Below, piece after piece: positions 7,695 through 14,882 of a stretch of 34,260 nucleotides of DNA. The first letter of the stretch is position 1. The number at the start of each line of letters is the position of its first letter. Source of the stretch: Ectopseudomonas guguanensis (lineage in GTDB: Bacteria > Pseudomonadota > Gammaproteobacteria > Pseudomonadales > Pseudomonadaceae). The position numbers and the translations under genes were made by a program. Location: the NCBI RefSeq assembly GCF_900104265.1, contig NZ_FNJJ01000019.1:1-34260 (forward strand), written 5' to 3'. The notes beneath the pieces are model-generated. The model was given only the letters and a program-made list of their open reading frames with translations, had not been told where the DNA came from and did no database searches.

Positions 7695-8390
7695 TCAGTG
7701 CTTGCGCGGCGTGAGGTAGGCCAGCCAGCGCAATTCGGCACGCTTGAATAGGCGCACCAGGGCAATCGTCAGCACCAGGTAGAACAGGCCGGCGGTGATG
7801 AAGGCCTCGAACGGCATGTAGTACTGCGAGCTGATGGTACGGGCCGCGCCGGTCAGGTCGATGAGTGTCACCAGCGAGGCCAGCGAGGTGGTGTGCAGCA
7901 TCATGATCACCTCGTTGCTGTATTGCGGCAACGCACGGCGCATGGCCGAAGGCAGAAGGATGCGGCGATAGAGCTTGGCGCGCGACATGCCCATGGCCCT
8001 GGCCGCCTCGATCTCGCCCGGTGGCGTGGCCTTGAGGCTGCCGGCGAGAATCTCCGCCGTGTAGGCGCTGGTGTTGATGGCGAAGGCCAGGCAGGCGCAG
8101 AAGCTGGCGCTGGAGAAGTACGGCCACATGAAGCTGTCGCGGATGACGTCGAACTGGGCCAGGCCGTAGTACAGCAGAAACAGCTGCACCAGCATCGGCG
8201 TGCCGCGAATCACGTAGGTGTAGAGCCAGGCCGGGAAGTTCACCAGCGGCGAGCGCGACACCCGCATCAGGGCCAGTGGCACGGCCAGCAGCAGGCCCAG
8301 GGCGAGGGCGATCAGCAGCAGTTCGAAGGTGACCAGCAGGCCGCTGGCATACAGCGGCAGGCTGGAGAGGATCAGGTGGAAATCGAGCAT
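7695..8390 (-). CDS. Amino-acid ABC transporter permease (HisM/AotM type)
   Basis: A 231-aa inner-membrane permease of the HisM/AotM group with about five transmembrane segments. It carries the EAA loop that contacts the ATPase (EIEAARAMGMSRAKLYRRI, about 119-137) followed by LPSAMRRALP. It begins 11 bases after the stop of the other permease gene and ends 12 bases before the hydrolase gene, so it is within a tightly packed operon. It forms a heterodimeric channel with its neighbour. Substrate choice rests with the binding proteins. Confidence 0.92.
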   Translation of the reverse strand: MLDFHLILSSLPLYASGLLVTFELLLIALALGLLLAVPLALMRVSRSPLVNFPAWLYTYVIRGTPMLVQLFLLYYGLAQFDVIRDSFMWPYFSSASFCACLAFAINTSAYTAEILAGSLKATPPGEIEAARAMGMSRAKLYRRILLPSAMRRALPQYSNEVIMMLHTTSLASLVTLIDLTGAARTISSQYYMPFEAFITAGLFYLVLTIALVRLFKRAELRWLAYLTPRKH

Positions 8391-8401
8391 GGGCGTGATC
8401 C

Positions 8402-9091
8402 TCAGATTTCAGCCGTGCGAACGCCGACCGAGTAACGCTTTTCGACGGCGCGCAGGAGCAGCAGCGAGACGCTGGTCAGCAGCAGGTACAGGCCCGCCAC
8501 GGCGAGATAGAAGGTGAAGGGTTCACGGGTGGCGTCGGCGGCGTTCTTGGCCTTGAACATCATGTCCTGCAGGCCGACCACCGAGATCAGCGCGGTGGCC
8601 TTGGTCAGCACCAGCCAGTTGTTGGTGAAGCCGGGAATGGCGAAGCGGATCATCTGCGGCACCAGGATGCGCAAGAACACCTGGGCGCCGCTCATGCCGT
8701 ACGCCGCACCGGCCTCTGCCTGACCTTTGGCGATGGCCATGAAGGCGCCGCGGAAGGTTTCCGACAGGTAGGCGCCGAAGATGAAGCCCATGGTGAACAC
8801 GCCGGCGACGAAGGGGTTGATGTCGATGTAGGCGGTGTAACCCAGACTGGGCGCGATGCGGTTCACCAGGTCCTGACCGCCGTAGAAGATCAGCAGGATC
8901 AGCACCAGGTCGGGGATGCCCCGGATCAGGGTAGCGTAGGCGTCGCCCAGATTGGCCAGCCAGCGCAGTGGCGAGAGGCGCAGCGCAGCGCCGGTGAGGC
9001 CGAGCAGGATGGCCAGCGCCATGGAACACAGAGCCAGGGTCAGGGTCAGCCAGGCGCCCTCGACGATGATCGGGCCGTAGCCTTGCAGCAT
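8402..9091 (-). CDS. Amino-acid ABC transporter permease (HisQ/AotQ type)
   Basis: A 229-aa inner-membrane permease. The N-terminus MLQGYGPIIVEGAWLTL is typical of HisQ/AotQ proteins. The EAA loop is visible as GQAEAGAAYGMSGAQVFLRI (about 120-139), and YATLIRGIPDLVLIL marks the conserved third helix region. It pairs with the 231-aa permease. The gene follows the binding-protein gene after 62 bases that contain a perfect hairpin, which may set the ratio of binding protein to channel subunits. Confidence 0.92.
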   Translation of the reverse strand: MLQGYGPIIVEGAWLTLTLALCSMALAILLGLTGAALRLSPLRWLANLGDAYATLIRGIPDLVLILLIFYGGQDLVNRIAPSLGYTAYIDINPFVAGVFTMGFIFGAYLSETFRGAFMAIAKGQAEAGAAYGMSGAQVFLRILVPQMIRFAIPGFTNNWLVLTKATALISVVGLQDMMFKAKNAADATREPFTFYLAVAGLYLLLTSVSLLLLRAVEKRYSVGVRTAEI

Positions 9092-9120
9092 GGTGGGAAA
9101 CCTCGTGCAGCGCGGAGAAA

Positions 9121-9143
9121 CCGGCGCCTGTTGCAGGCGCCGG
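9121..9143 (-). promoter_or_regulatory. Perfect hairpin between binding-protein and permease genes
   Basis: CCGGCGCCTG and its exact complement enclose TTG in the 62-base gap. Strong hairpins after binding-protein genes commonly stabilise the upstream mRNA or partly terminate transcription, so that the binding protein is made in excess. No T-run follows, so full termination is unlikely. Confidence 0.6.
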
Positions 9144-9153
9144 GGTGGGCGGC

Positions 9154-9930
9154 TTACTGGCCGTAGATGTCGTAGTCGAAGTACTTGGCCTGTACCTCGG
9201 CGTACTTGCCGTTGCTGCGGATGGCGTCGATGGCGGCGTTGAGCTTCTCGGCGGTGGCGGCATCGCCCTTGCGCACGGCGATGCCGGCGCCGCGACCGAA
9301 GTAGCGCGGGTCGTTGAAGTCAGGGCCGACCAGGGCGAACCCCTTGCCACCGTCGGTTTTCAGGAAGCCCTCGTCGATGTTCACCACGTCGGCCAGCACC
9401 GCGTCCACACGGCCTGCCAGCAGGTCGAGGAAGGCTTCGTTGTTGGAACCGTAGCGCACCACGTTTACACCGGCCGGAGTCAGTTCGGCGCTGGCGTAGC
9501 GATCGTAGGTGGAGGCGCGCTGCACGGCGACCTTCTTGCCCTTGAGGTCGACGCCCGGGTCCTGGATCTGGCTGCCTTCCTTCATCACCAGCTTGCCGGG
9601 GGTGTGGTAGTACTTCTTGGAGAAGTCCACCGACTTCAGACGGTCTTCGGTGATCGACATCGAGGACAGCACGGCGTCGACCTTGCGCACCTTGAGCGAG
9701 GGAATCAGGCCGTCGAACTCCTGCTCGACCCACTGGCACTTGACCTGCATCTGCGCGCACAGCTCGTTGCCGATGTCGTAGTCGAAGCCGGCGATCTTGC
9801 CGTCGGCGGTCTTGAACGCGAAGGGCGGGTAGGCCGCCTCGATGCCGATGCGCAGCGCCGGCTCGGCGGCGACGGCGAAGGTGCCGAAGGTGGAGAGCGC
9901 CAGGGCGCCGAATAGAGCGATCTTGTTCAT
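9154..9930 (-). CDS. Periplasmic amino-acid binding protein (AotJ/ArgT-like)
   Basis: A 258-aa periplasmic substrate-binding protein (SBP family 3). The signal peptide ends at AVAA-EP (about residue 22). The mature domain has LRIGIEAAYPPFAFKTADGKIAGFD-type opening, SSMSITEDR (ligand site) and the RASTYDRY hinge region. It closely resembles AotJ, the arginine/ornithine receptor of Pseudomonas. The ribosome-binding site GGAG is good. It is the first gene of the minus-strand operon and is divergent from the first cyanophycinase, sharing a 376-base regulatory gap. Likely ligands are arginine, ornithine or the beta-Asp-Arg dipeptide; sequence alone does not decide. Confidence 0.92.
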   Translation of the reverse strand: MNKIALFGALALSTFGTFAVAAEPALRIGIEAAYPPFAFKTADGKIAGFDYDIGNELCAQMQVKCQWVEQEFDGLIPSLKVRKVDAVLSSMSITEDRLKSVDFSKKYYHTPGKLVMKEGSQIQDPGVDLKGKKVAVQRASTYDRYASAELTPAGVNVVRYGSNNEAFLDLLAGRVDAVLADVVNIDEGFLKTDGGKGFALVGPDFNDPRYFGRGAGIAVRKGDAATAEKLNAAIDAIRSNGKYAEVQAKYFDYDIYGQ

Positions 9931-10090
9931 CTTGTTACTCCAGTGGATGGCGGTTGGGAGACAGCGTCCGTCGCGACAGGCGGCGGGGTTGAGCGTTACG
10001 CCGACTGTTGCCAGGCGGCGCCGGCAGGGCCTCGTGAGCCTTGGCCGGTGGGCGATCGGGTGGAATGCCCGGGTAGATGCATGAATACAT

Positions 10091-10139
10091 TTGACATGTT
10101 TTTTTTCACGAATCTACGTTTAAGAAATATTTCTGTCAA
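10091..10139. promoter_or_regulatory. Divergent promoter region with overlapping elements and palindrome
   Basis: The gap 9931-10306 turns AT-rich from 10081. TTGACA occurs on both strands as an inverted pair: plus 10091-10096 and minus 10139-10134. The minus copy is followed after 17 bases by TAGATT (10116-10111), a good promoter for the transporter operon. A perfect 12-base palindrome AGAAATATTTCT (10123-10134) lies in the minus promoter's spacer, abutting its -35 hexamer, a plausible operator. RpiR-type regulators often bind short AT-rich palindromes, so the operon's own RpiR is the candidate. The site assignment is inference. Confidence 0.5.
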
Positions 10140-10155
10140 ACGTGGCTTGTGGTGC

Positions 10156-10184
10156 TTGTGCCCCGAAAATGACTGGTATATAAA
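10156..10184 (+). promoter_or_regulatory. Candidate promoter of the SLH-type cyanophycinase gene
   Basis: TTGTGC (10156-10161) and TATAAA (10179-10184) are separated by 17 bases. The predicted transcript starts near 10191, giving a leader of about 115 bases. An AT-rich imperfect dyad, TGAA-N8-TTCA, lies just downstream (about 10204-10219) and could be a further regulator site. Confidence 0.45.
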
Positions 10185-10306
10185 TTTTCATGCGTGATTG
10201 TGGTGAAAAAAATAATTCATATAGCCGCGACCTGTCGCCAGACCCGTTTCATCTGGCCGGCGAGCAGGGGGCATACCGCTTTCGACTTCTGACAAGAGCA
10301 ATAACA

Positions 10307-12070
10307 ATGAACAAGCAGCGCAACCTTCGTGGCCTTCTCGCCGCGCTCATCCTCAGCGGCAGTGCCGATGCGGTACTGGCCGATGGCAATCTCCTGGCGG
10401 TCGGCGGCATGCTGCGAGCCAGCAACAGCCCGGTCTACGAGAAACTCATCGAACTGGCGGGCGGTGCCCAGCAGGCGCGTATCGCCATCATGCCCACCGC
10501 CAGCGGCAGCCTGGGCTCCAGCAAGCGCTTCCAGGCCGAGCTGGAAGCCCTGGGCGTGCCCGCCGAGCACATTCGCATCGTCGGCATCGACCGTCATAAC
10601 TATCAGGACACCATGAACGACCCGGCCGTGGTCGCGCCGCTGCGCGAGGCCAGTGCGGTGTGGTTCGTCGGTGGCGATCAGGCGCGCATCGCCCGCGCGC
10701 TGTTCAACGCCGACGGCAGCCCGTCGCTCGCCATGCAGGCCGTGCAGGCGGTCTACGACAAGGGCGGCGTGGTGGCCGGCACCAGCGCCGGGGCCAGTAT
10801 CCTCGGTGCGCGCATGCCCACCGCCTACGGGGTGGTCATGGATACCCTGGATTTCGGCGTGGCCTCGGCCGAGGGCCGGCGTGGCACCGCCCTGCTCAGG
10901 GGCGCAGGCCTGTTCAAGGCCGGGGTGATCGACCAGCACTTCGACAAGATCGAGGAAACCAGCAGCGGGCGCGCGGCGCGCATGGCCAGCTACCTGCTGG
11001 AGCAGCCGGCTCCGGGCAAGGGCTTCGGCCTGGATACCAACACCGCCATGTGGATCAAGCCCAGTGGTGAGCTGGAGGTGCTGGGCGAGGGCTACCTGAC
11101 CATCATGGACCCGGCCGCGGCGAAGAAGAGCTTCGGGCTCTACGGCACGCGCATCGACGATATGCGCCTGGCCATGCTCGGTCATGGCGATCGCTACGAC
11201 CTGGCCTCGGGCGAGATCCGGCCGGATGCCGGCAAGCAGCCGATCGAGCCTGGCAACGAGTACCTGGTAGGCAATCGCCTGCTCACCGACCTGTCGGCCG
11301 TGTCGGCGATCAACCGGGCGGTGCTCTATGGCCTGGCCGACAACACGGCGAGCCGTCAGCTGGGGCTGATGACCCGCTACAACCCGGCCAACGGCTACCA
11401 CTATGGCTATCGCTTCGAGTTCAGCAAGCAGGCGGACTTCGCTGCCCACAGCCGCTTCCACGATTCGCAGACCAACTACAGCGTCAGCGGCGTGCGCCTG
11501 GACATCCGTCCGGTGACCGCCGATCTGCGCGAGCCGGCCGCCGGCGCCCCGCGTGACGCCGGCAACGGCCGGCGCGGCGACGCCATTCGTGCGGTGACCT
11601 TCCGCGGCCTGATGACCCTCAATGCCGAGGGCGCCTTCGAGGCCCAGCGTCCGATCACCCGCGGCGAGCTGGCCAATGCCCTGCAGATGACCCTGGCCGC
11701 AGAGCCCAACCTCAAGGCCCTGCCCACGCTGAGCGACGTACCGGCCGAGCATCCGCTGCGCGAGCACATCGAAGTGGTGGTTTCCAATGGCTGGATGGAT
11801 GGTGCCGAGCGCTTCGACGCCGAGCGGCCGGCCAGTCGTGCGGACTGGGCGCTGGCCTGCAAGGCGCTGGTCGAGCGCTTCAGCGGGGCCACGCTGAGCA
11901 AGAGCGTGGCGCTGCAGGATGTCGCCGACCTTGCCGCAGCCAACGCCGAGGCTGCCGCGCAGACCGTGGCCGAAGGTTGGCTGAGCGCCAACCAGGGACG
12001 CTTCGAGCCTGCAGCGCCGGTCGCGCGCGGCGAGGTCGCCGAGACCCTGGCACGCATCATCGGCCTCTAG
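10307..12070 (+). CDS. Exported cyanophycinase with C-terminal SLH-like repeats
   Basis: A 587-aa protein from the ATG at 10307, chosen because it gives a clean signal peptide (cleavage near VLA-DG, residue 25); an upstream in-frame ATG at 10190 would bury it. Residues about 26-290 are an S51-type cyanophycinase domain: GGDQARI (123-129), nucleophile Ser160 in AGTSAGAS, and DQHFDKI (209-215). Cyanophycinases cut the Asp-Arg polymer to beta-Asp-Arg dipeptides. Residues about 290-410 form a beta-rich linker domain. Residues about 426-587 look like three S-layer-homology repeats, each ending in a TRGE/SRAD/ARGE motif, the second opening LSDVPAEHPLREHI and the third LQDVAD. SLH domains usually bind cell-wall polymers. 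This layout is unusual for a cyanophycinase. It heads a plus-strand cluster divergent from the transporter operon. Confidence 0.85.
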   Translation: MNKQRNLRGLLAALILSGSADAVLADGNLLAVGGMLRASNSPVYEKLIELAGGAQQARIAIMPTASGSLGSSKRFQAELEALGVPAEHIRIVGIDRHNYQDTMNDPAVVAPLREASAVWFVGGDQARIARALFNADGSPSLAMQAVQAVYDKGGVVAGTSAGASILGARMPTAYGVVMDTLDFGVASAEGRRGTALLRGAGLFKAGVIDQHFDKIEETSSGRAARMASYLLEQPAPGKGFGLDTNTAMWIKPSGELEVLGEGYLTIMDPAAAKKSFGLYGTRIDDMRLAMLGHGDRYDLASGEIRPDAGKQPIEPGNEYLVGNRLLTDLSAVSAINRAVLYGLADNTASRQLGLMTRYNPANGYHYGYRFEFSKQADFAAHSRFHDSQTNYSVSGVRLDIRPVTADLREPAAGAPRDAGNGRRGDAIRAVTFRGLMTLNAEGAFEAQRPITRGELANALQMTLAAEPNLKALPTLSDVPAEHPLREHIEVVVSNGWMDGAERFDAERPASRADWALACKALVERFSGATLSKSVALQDVADLAAANAEAAAQTVAEGWLSANQGRFEPAAPVARGEVAETLARIIGL

Positions 12071-12094
12071 GCCTTTTTCTACCTCTACACCCAG

Positions 12095-12117
12095 CCCGCC
12101 TGCAGCGCACAGGCGGG
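12095..12117 (+). terminator. Hairpin after the SLH-type cyanophycinase gene
   Basis: CCCGCCTG (12095-12102) and CAGGCGGG (12110-12117) form a perfect 8-base stem. No T-run follows, so it may only attenuate or protect the transcript before the next gene, 30 bases on. Confidence 0.4.
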
Positions 12118-12147
12118 GCGGGCACGGCTGCGCCGGAGAAACGAGCC

Positions 12148-12468
12148 ATGCAATTGAACCGAGTGGAAGTCTTCGCCCTGCACAAGCTGCTGCAGGACGA
12201 CAGCCAGGTGGCACAGACCGTCATCTCTTCCAGCGTGCGCGTGCACGAACGGGTACGCACCCGGGCAGGTTTCTTCTCGGTGCTGCACCTGCCGCGCCGC
12301 CTCGAACTGAGCCGCGAGCTGCAGGAACGGCGCTGGCCGTTTCGCCTGAAGCGGCGCAGGGGCGTCGGCTACTTCGTGTGCTGGCTAGAAGAGCGCTCAC
12401 TTTGCCTGGAGGCCGTGATCGAGCGCGGCGAATGTCCGGCTGACCTGGTTCCCGAGCTGTTCACCTGA
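12148..12468 (+). CDS. Uncharacterised 106-aa basic protein
   Basis: I do not recognise this family. The start at 12148 follows GGAGA at a suitable distance; longer upstream readings overlap the cyanophycinase gene and are not protein-like. The product is small, soluble, without a signal peptide or membrane segment, and rich in Arg in the middle (RRLELSRELQERRWPFRLKRRRGVGYF, quoted in part as the basic block at about 50-77). The N-terminal half looks helical (VEVFALHKLLQDD). Lying between a cyanophycinase and a porin gene on the same strand, it is probably part of the same transcript. A nucleic-acid-binding or regulatory role is possible but unsupported. Confidence 0.6.
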   Translation: MQLNRVEVFALHKLLQDDSQVAQTVISSSVRVHERVRTRAGFFSVLHLPRRLELSRELQERRWPFRLKRRRGVGYFVCWLEERSLCLEAVIERGECPADLVPELFT

Positions 12469-12530
12469 GCGGCTGCGAACACCGCCCGCGTCGCGGGCAC
12501 CCCATACCAATAAAACCAACGGAGTAAGGC

Positions 12531-13871
12531 ATGAAGATTCTCAAACTCAGCTGTCTCGCCCTGGCCATCGCCGCCGTGGCCTCGCAGGCTGCCGTCGCCG
12601 GCCAACAGCAGGAGGCCAAGGGCTTTGTCGAGGACAGCAGCCTGCAGCTGATCAACCGCAACTTCTACATGAACCGCGACTACCGTCATGGCGGCCGCAA
12701 CAGCCAGGGCATCAACCGCGCCAAGCCGGTCAACGAGCGCAATGGCTATCGCGAGGAGTGGGCACATGGCGCGCAGCTGAACTTCAGCTCCGGGTTCACC
12801 CAGGGCACCGTCGGTGTCGGCGCCGATGCCTTCGCCTATGGCGGCGTCAAGCTCGATAGCGGCCGCGGCCGGGTGGGCAACGGCCTGCTGCCGATCAGCA
12901 ACAACCGCACCGCCGATGCCGAGGTGCCGGACAGCTACGGCCAGATCGGCGGCGCGCTGAAGCTGCGCGCCTCGTCCACCGAGCTGAAGTACGGCGAGAT
13001 GCGCCCGACCGCACCGGTGTTCGCCGCCGGCGATTCGCGCCTGCTGCCGGAAACCGCGACCGGCTTCCAGATTTCCAGCAGCGAGTTCGACGCGCTGTCC
13101 TTCGAGGCCGGCCACTTCACCTCGATCAACCGCCGCAACTCCACCAACTCCGATGACGACCTGACCAGCGAGTACGCCGAGGTGGAGGCGCGCAGCGTCG
13201 ACTTCGCCGGCCTCAGCTACGCGGTCAATGACGATCTGAGCCTGATGTTCTACGCCAGCGAGGCCAAGGACGTCTGGCGTCAGTACTTCGCCAACCTGAA
13301 CTACAACATCCCGCTGAGCGATAGCCAGGCGCTGAACTTCGACCTGGTGGCGTACAAGACCCGCGACGAGGGCGAGGCGCGTGCCGGCGAGCTGGACACC
13401 CTGACCTGGTCGCTCAAGGGTGCCTACAGCTTCGGCGCGCACAAGCTCAGCCTGGCCTATCAGAAGGTGCGTGGCGACGAGTTCTTCGACTACATCGGCG
13501 GCGACTCCATCTGGCTGGCCAACTCGGTGCAGTACTCCGACTTCAACGCCCCCAACGAGCGCTCGGTGCAGATCCGCTACGACCTGAACATGAAGCACTA
13601 CGGGGTTCCCGGCCTGACCTTCATGGCGCGTTACATCAAGGGCGACGACATCGACGGCACCAAGGCCGACCCGAATGGCGCCTTCGCCGGCTGGGCCGGT
13701 GAGGACGAGAAGCACTGGGAGCGCGATCTGGAAGCGCGCTACGTGTTCCAGGAAGGCGCGGCCAAGGACCTGTCGCTGCGCCTGCGTCACGCCACTCACC
13801 GCTCCACGGCATTCGACGACGACCTCGACGAGGTGCGCCTGATCATCGAGTACCCGCTGAGCATCCTGTAA
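12531..13871 (+). CDS. OprD-family outer-membrane porin
   Basis: A 446-aa outer-membrane beta-barrel of the OprD/OccD-OccK family. The signal peptide ends at AAVAG (about residue 23). The mature start GFVEDSSLQLINRNFYMNR is the family signature. 'EWAHGAQLNFSSGFTQGTVGVGADAF' (about 76-101) is the conserved second block. The protein ends with a barrel strand, EVRLIIEYPL. OprD channels admit small carboxylate-bearing substrates, basic amino acids and dipeptides included. Flanked by cyanophycinase and binding-protein genes, it most likely admits beta-Asp-Arg or arginine; this is an inference from position. Ribosome-binding site GGAG at about 12521. Confidence 0.92.
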   Translation: MKILKLSCLALAIAAVASQAAVAGQQQEAKGFVEDSSLQLINRNFYMNRDYRHGGRNSQGINRAKPVNERNGYREEWAHGAQLNFSSGFTQGTVGVGADAFAYGGVKLDSGRGRVGNGLLPISNNRTADAEVPDSYGQIGGALKLRASSTELKYGEMRPTAPVFAAGDSRLLPETATGFQISSSEFDALSFEAGHFTSINRRNSTNSDDDLTSEYAEVEARSVDFAGLSYAVNDDLSLMFYASEAKDVWRQYFANLNYNIPLSDSQALNFDLVAYKTRDEGEARAGELDTLTWSLKGAYSFGAHKLSLAYQKVRGDEFFDYIGGDSIWLANSVQYSDFNAPNERSVQIRYDLNMKHYGVPGLTFMARYIKGDDIDGTKADPNGAFAGWAGEDEKHWERDLEARYVFQEGAAKDLSLRLRHATHRSTAFDDDLDEVRLIIEYPLSIL

Positions 13872-13876
13872 CGGCA

Positions 13877-13922
13877 TTCTCCGGGCGGCGACAGATCCCG
13901 GGCCGTCCGGAGCTTTTTCTTC
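13877..13922 (+). terminator. Rho-independent terminator after the OprD-type gene
   Basis: CTCCGGGCGGC and GCCGTCCGGAG form an 11-base stem with one G-U pair, followed by CTTTTTCTT. The loop is about 13 bases. This would end the first plus-strand transcript. Confidence 0.75.
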
Positions 13923-13952
13923 AAGGTCAGCTCCCACGCTCCTTTGGCCTTA

Positions 13953-13978
13953 AGGCGTCGCCAGCGGCGCCTGCTTTT
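13953..13978 (+). terminator. Second terminator-like hairpin before the second binding-protein gene
   Basis: AGGCGTCG, loop CCAG, and CGGCGCCT (one G-U pair) are followed by GCTTTT. The second binding protein and cyanophycinase genes may therefore form a separate transcript. Confidence 0.5.
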
Positions 13979-14025
13979 CCGCCAGGAGACCTGACCCCCT
14001 GGCCCCGCGCGGGCAAGGAGTCGAA

Positions 14026-14790
14026 ATGCTACGCATGCTGTTGTGTCTGTTCGCCGTGCTGCTGGCCCAACCGGGCACGGCGGCACCCTTGCGGGTCGCC
14101 ATGGAGGGACAGTTCCCGCCTTTCGAAGAACTCGATGCGCAGGGCAATCTGGTCGGCTTCAACGTCGACATCGCCAATGCCCTGTGTCAGCGCATGCAGC
14201 GCGAATGCGAGCTGAAGCGCTTCGCCTGGGAAGAGCTGATCCCGGCACTCGAAGATGGACGCGCGGACCTGATCCTGGCGTCCATGTCGATCACCGCGGC
14301 GCGCGCCGAACGGGTGGACTTCACCGCCCGCTATGCGCAGACCCCGGCCTTCTTCTTTGCCCGCAAGGGCCATATCAATCAGATGCTGATCACCCCGCGG
14401 CGCATCGCCGGCAAGCGCGTCGGCGTGCAGCAGGGCACCACCTACGAGCGCTTTCTCGAGGCCCGCTTCGCCGAGCATGTGCAGCTGCTGCGCTATCCCA
14501 GCGCGGCCCAGGCCTACCAGGCGCTCGCAGGCGGCGAGCTGGATCTGCTGCTCGACGATGCCGTTTCCGGTTACTTCGGCTTCCTCCCCACCGAGCAGGG
14601 CCGCGACTTCGAGCAGGTGGGCGGCCCCGTGGTGGCGCCGCAGTTCTTCGGCCAGGGGCAGGGCATCGCCGTGCGCAAGGGCGACCACGCGCTGCGCGAA
14701 CAGCTCGATCGGGCGCTGGTCGCGATCCTCGCCGACGGCACCCACAAGCGCATCGAGAAACGCTACTTCAAACAGTTTTCCGTTTACTGA
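14026..14790 (+). CDS. Second periplasmic amino-acid binding protein (SBP family 3)
   Basis: A 254-aa periplasmic binding protein. The signal peptide ends at GTAA-PL (about 20). The mature start LRVAMEGQFPPFEELDAQG, SMSITAARAERVDF and the GVQQGTTYERFL hinge region are typical of polar amino-acid receptors. It is clearly diverged from the AotJ-like protein at 9154-9930: for instance it has LLDDAVSGYFGFL where the other has VLADVVNIDEGFL. AAGGAG lies just before the start. No permease or ATPase gene follows. It may share the permeases of the divergent operon, giving the transporter a second specificity (dipeptide versus free arginine). That sharing is inferred. Confidence 0.9.
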   Translation: MLRMLLCLFAVLLAQPGTAAPLRVAMEGQFPPFEELDAQGNLVGFNVDIANALCQRMQRECELKRFAWEELIPALEDGRADLILASMSITAARAERVDFTARYAQTPAFFFARKGHINQMLITPRRIAGKRVGVQQGTTYERFLEARFAEHVQLLRYPSAAQAYQALAGGELDLLLDDAVSGYFGFLPTEQGRDFEQVGGPVVAPQFFGQGQGIAVRKGDHALREQLDRALVAILADGTHKRIEKRYFKQFSVY

Positions 14791-14882
14791 GGCCGGCCCG
14801 CCGTCTGCGCTCTGGCTGCCAATCAGCGTTCCCCAACCAGCGTCACCAACCGTGCCCGTGCGGCACCTGCGGAGAAATCGAA

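Noticed and set aside
5745..7751. A 668-codon plus-strand open frame across the ABC operon
   Set aside because: It runs antisense to three clear genes (ATPase, hydrolase, permease end) and gives a histidine/glutamine-rich low-complexity product typical of shadow frames.
10144..10160. Sigma-54 promoter in the cyanophycinase gap
   Set aside because: The GG and GC pairs are eight bases apart instead of ten, so the match fails.
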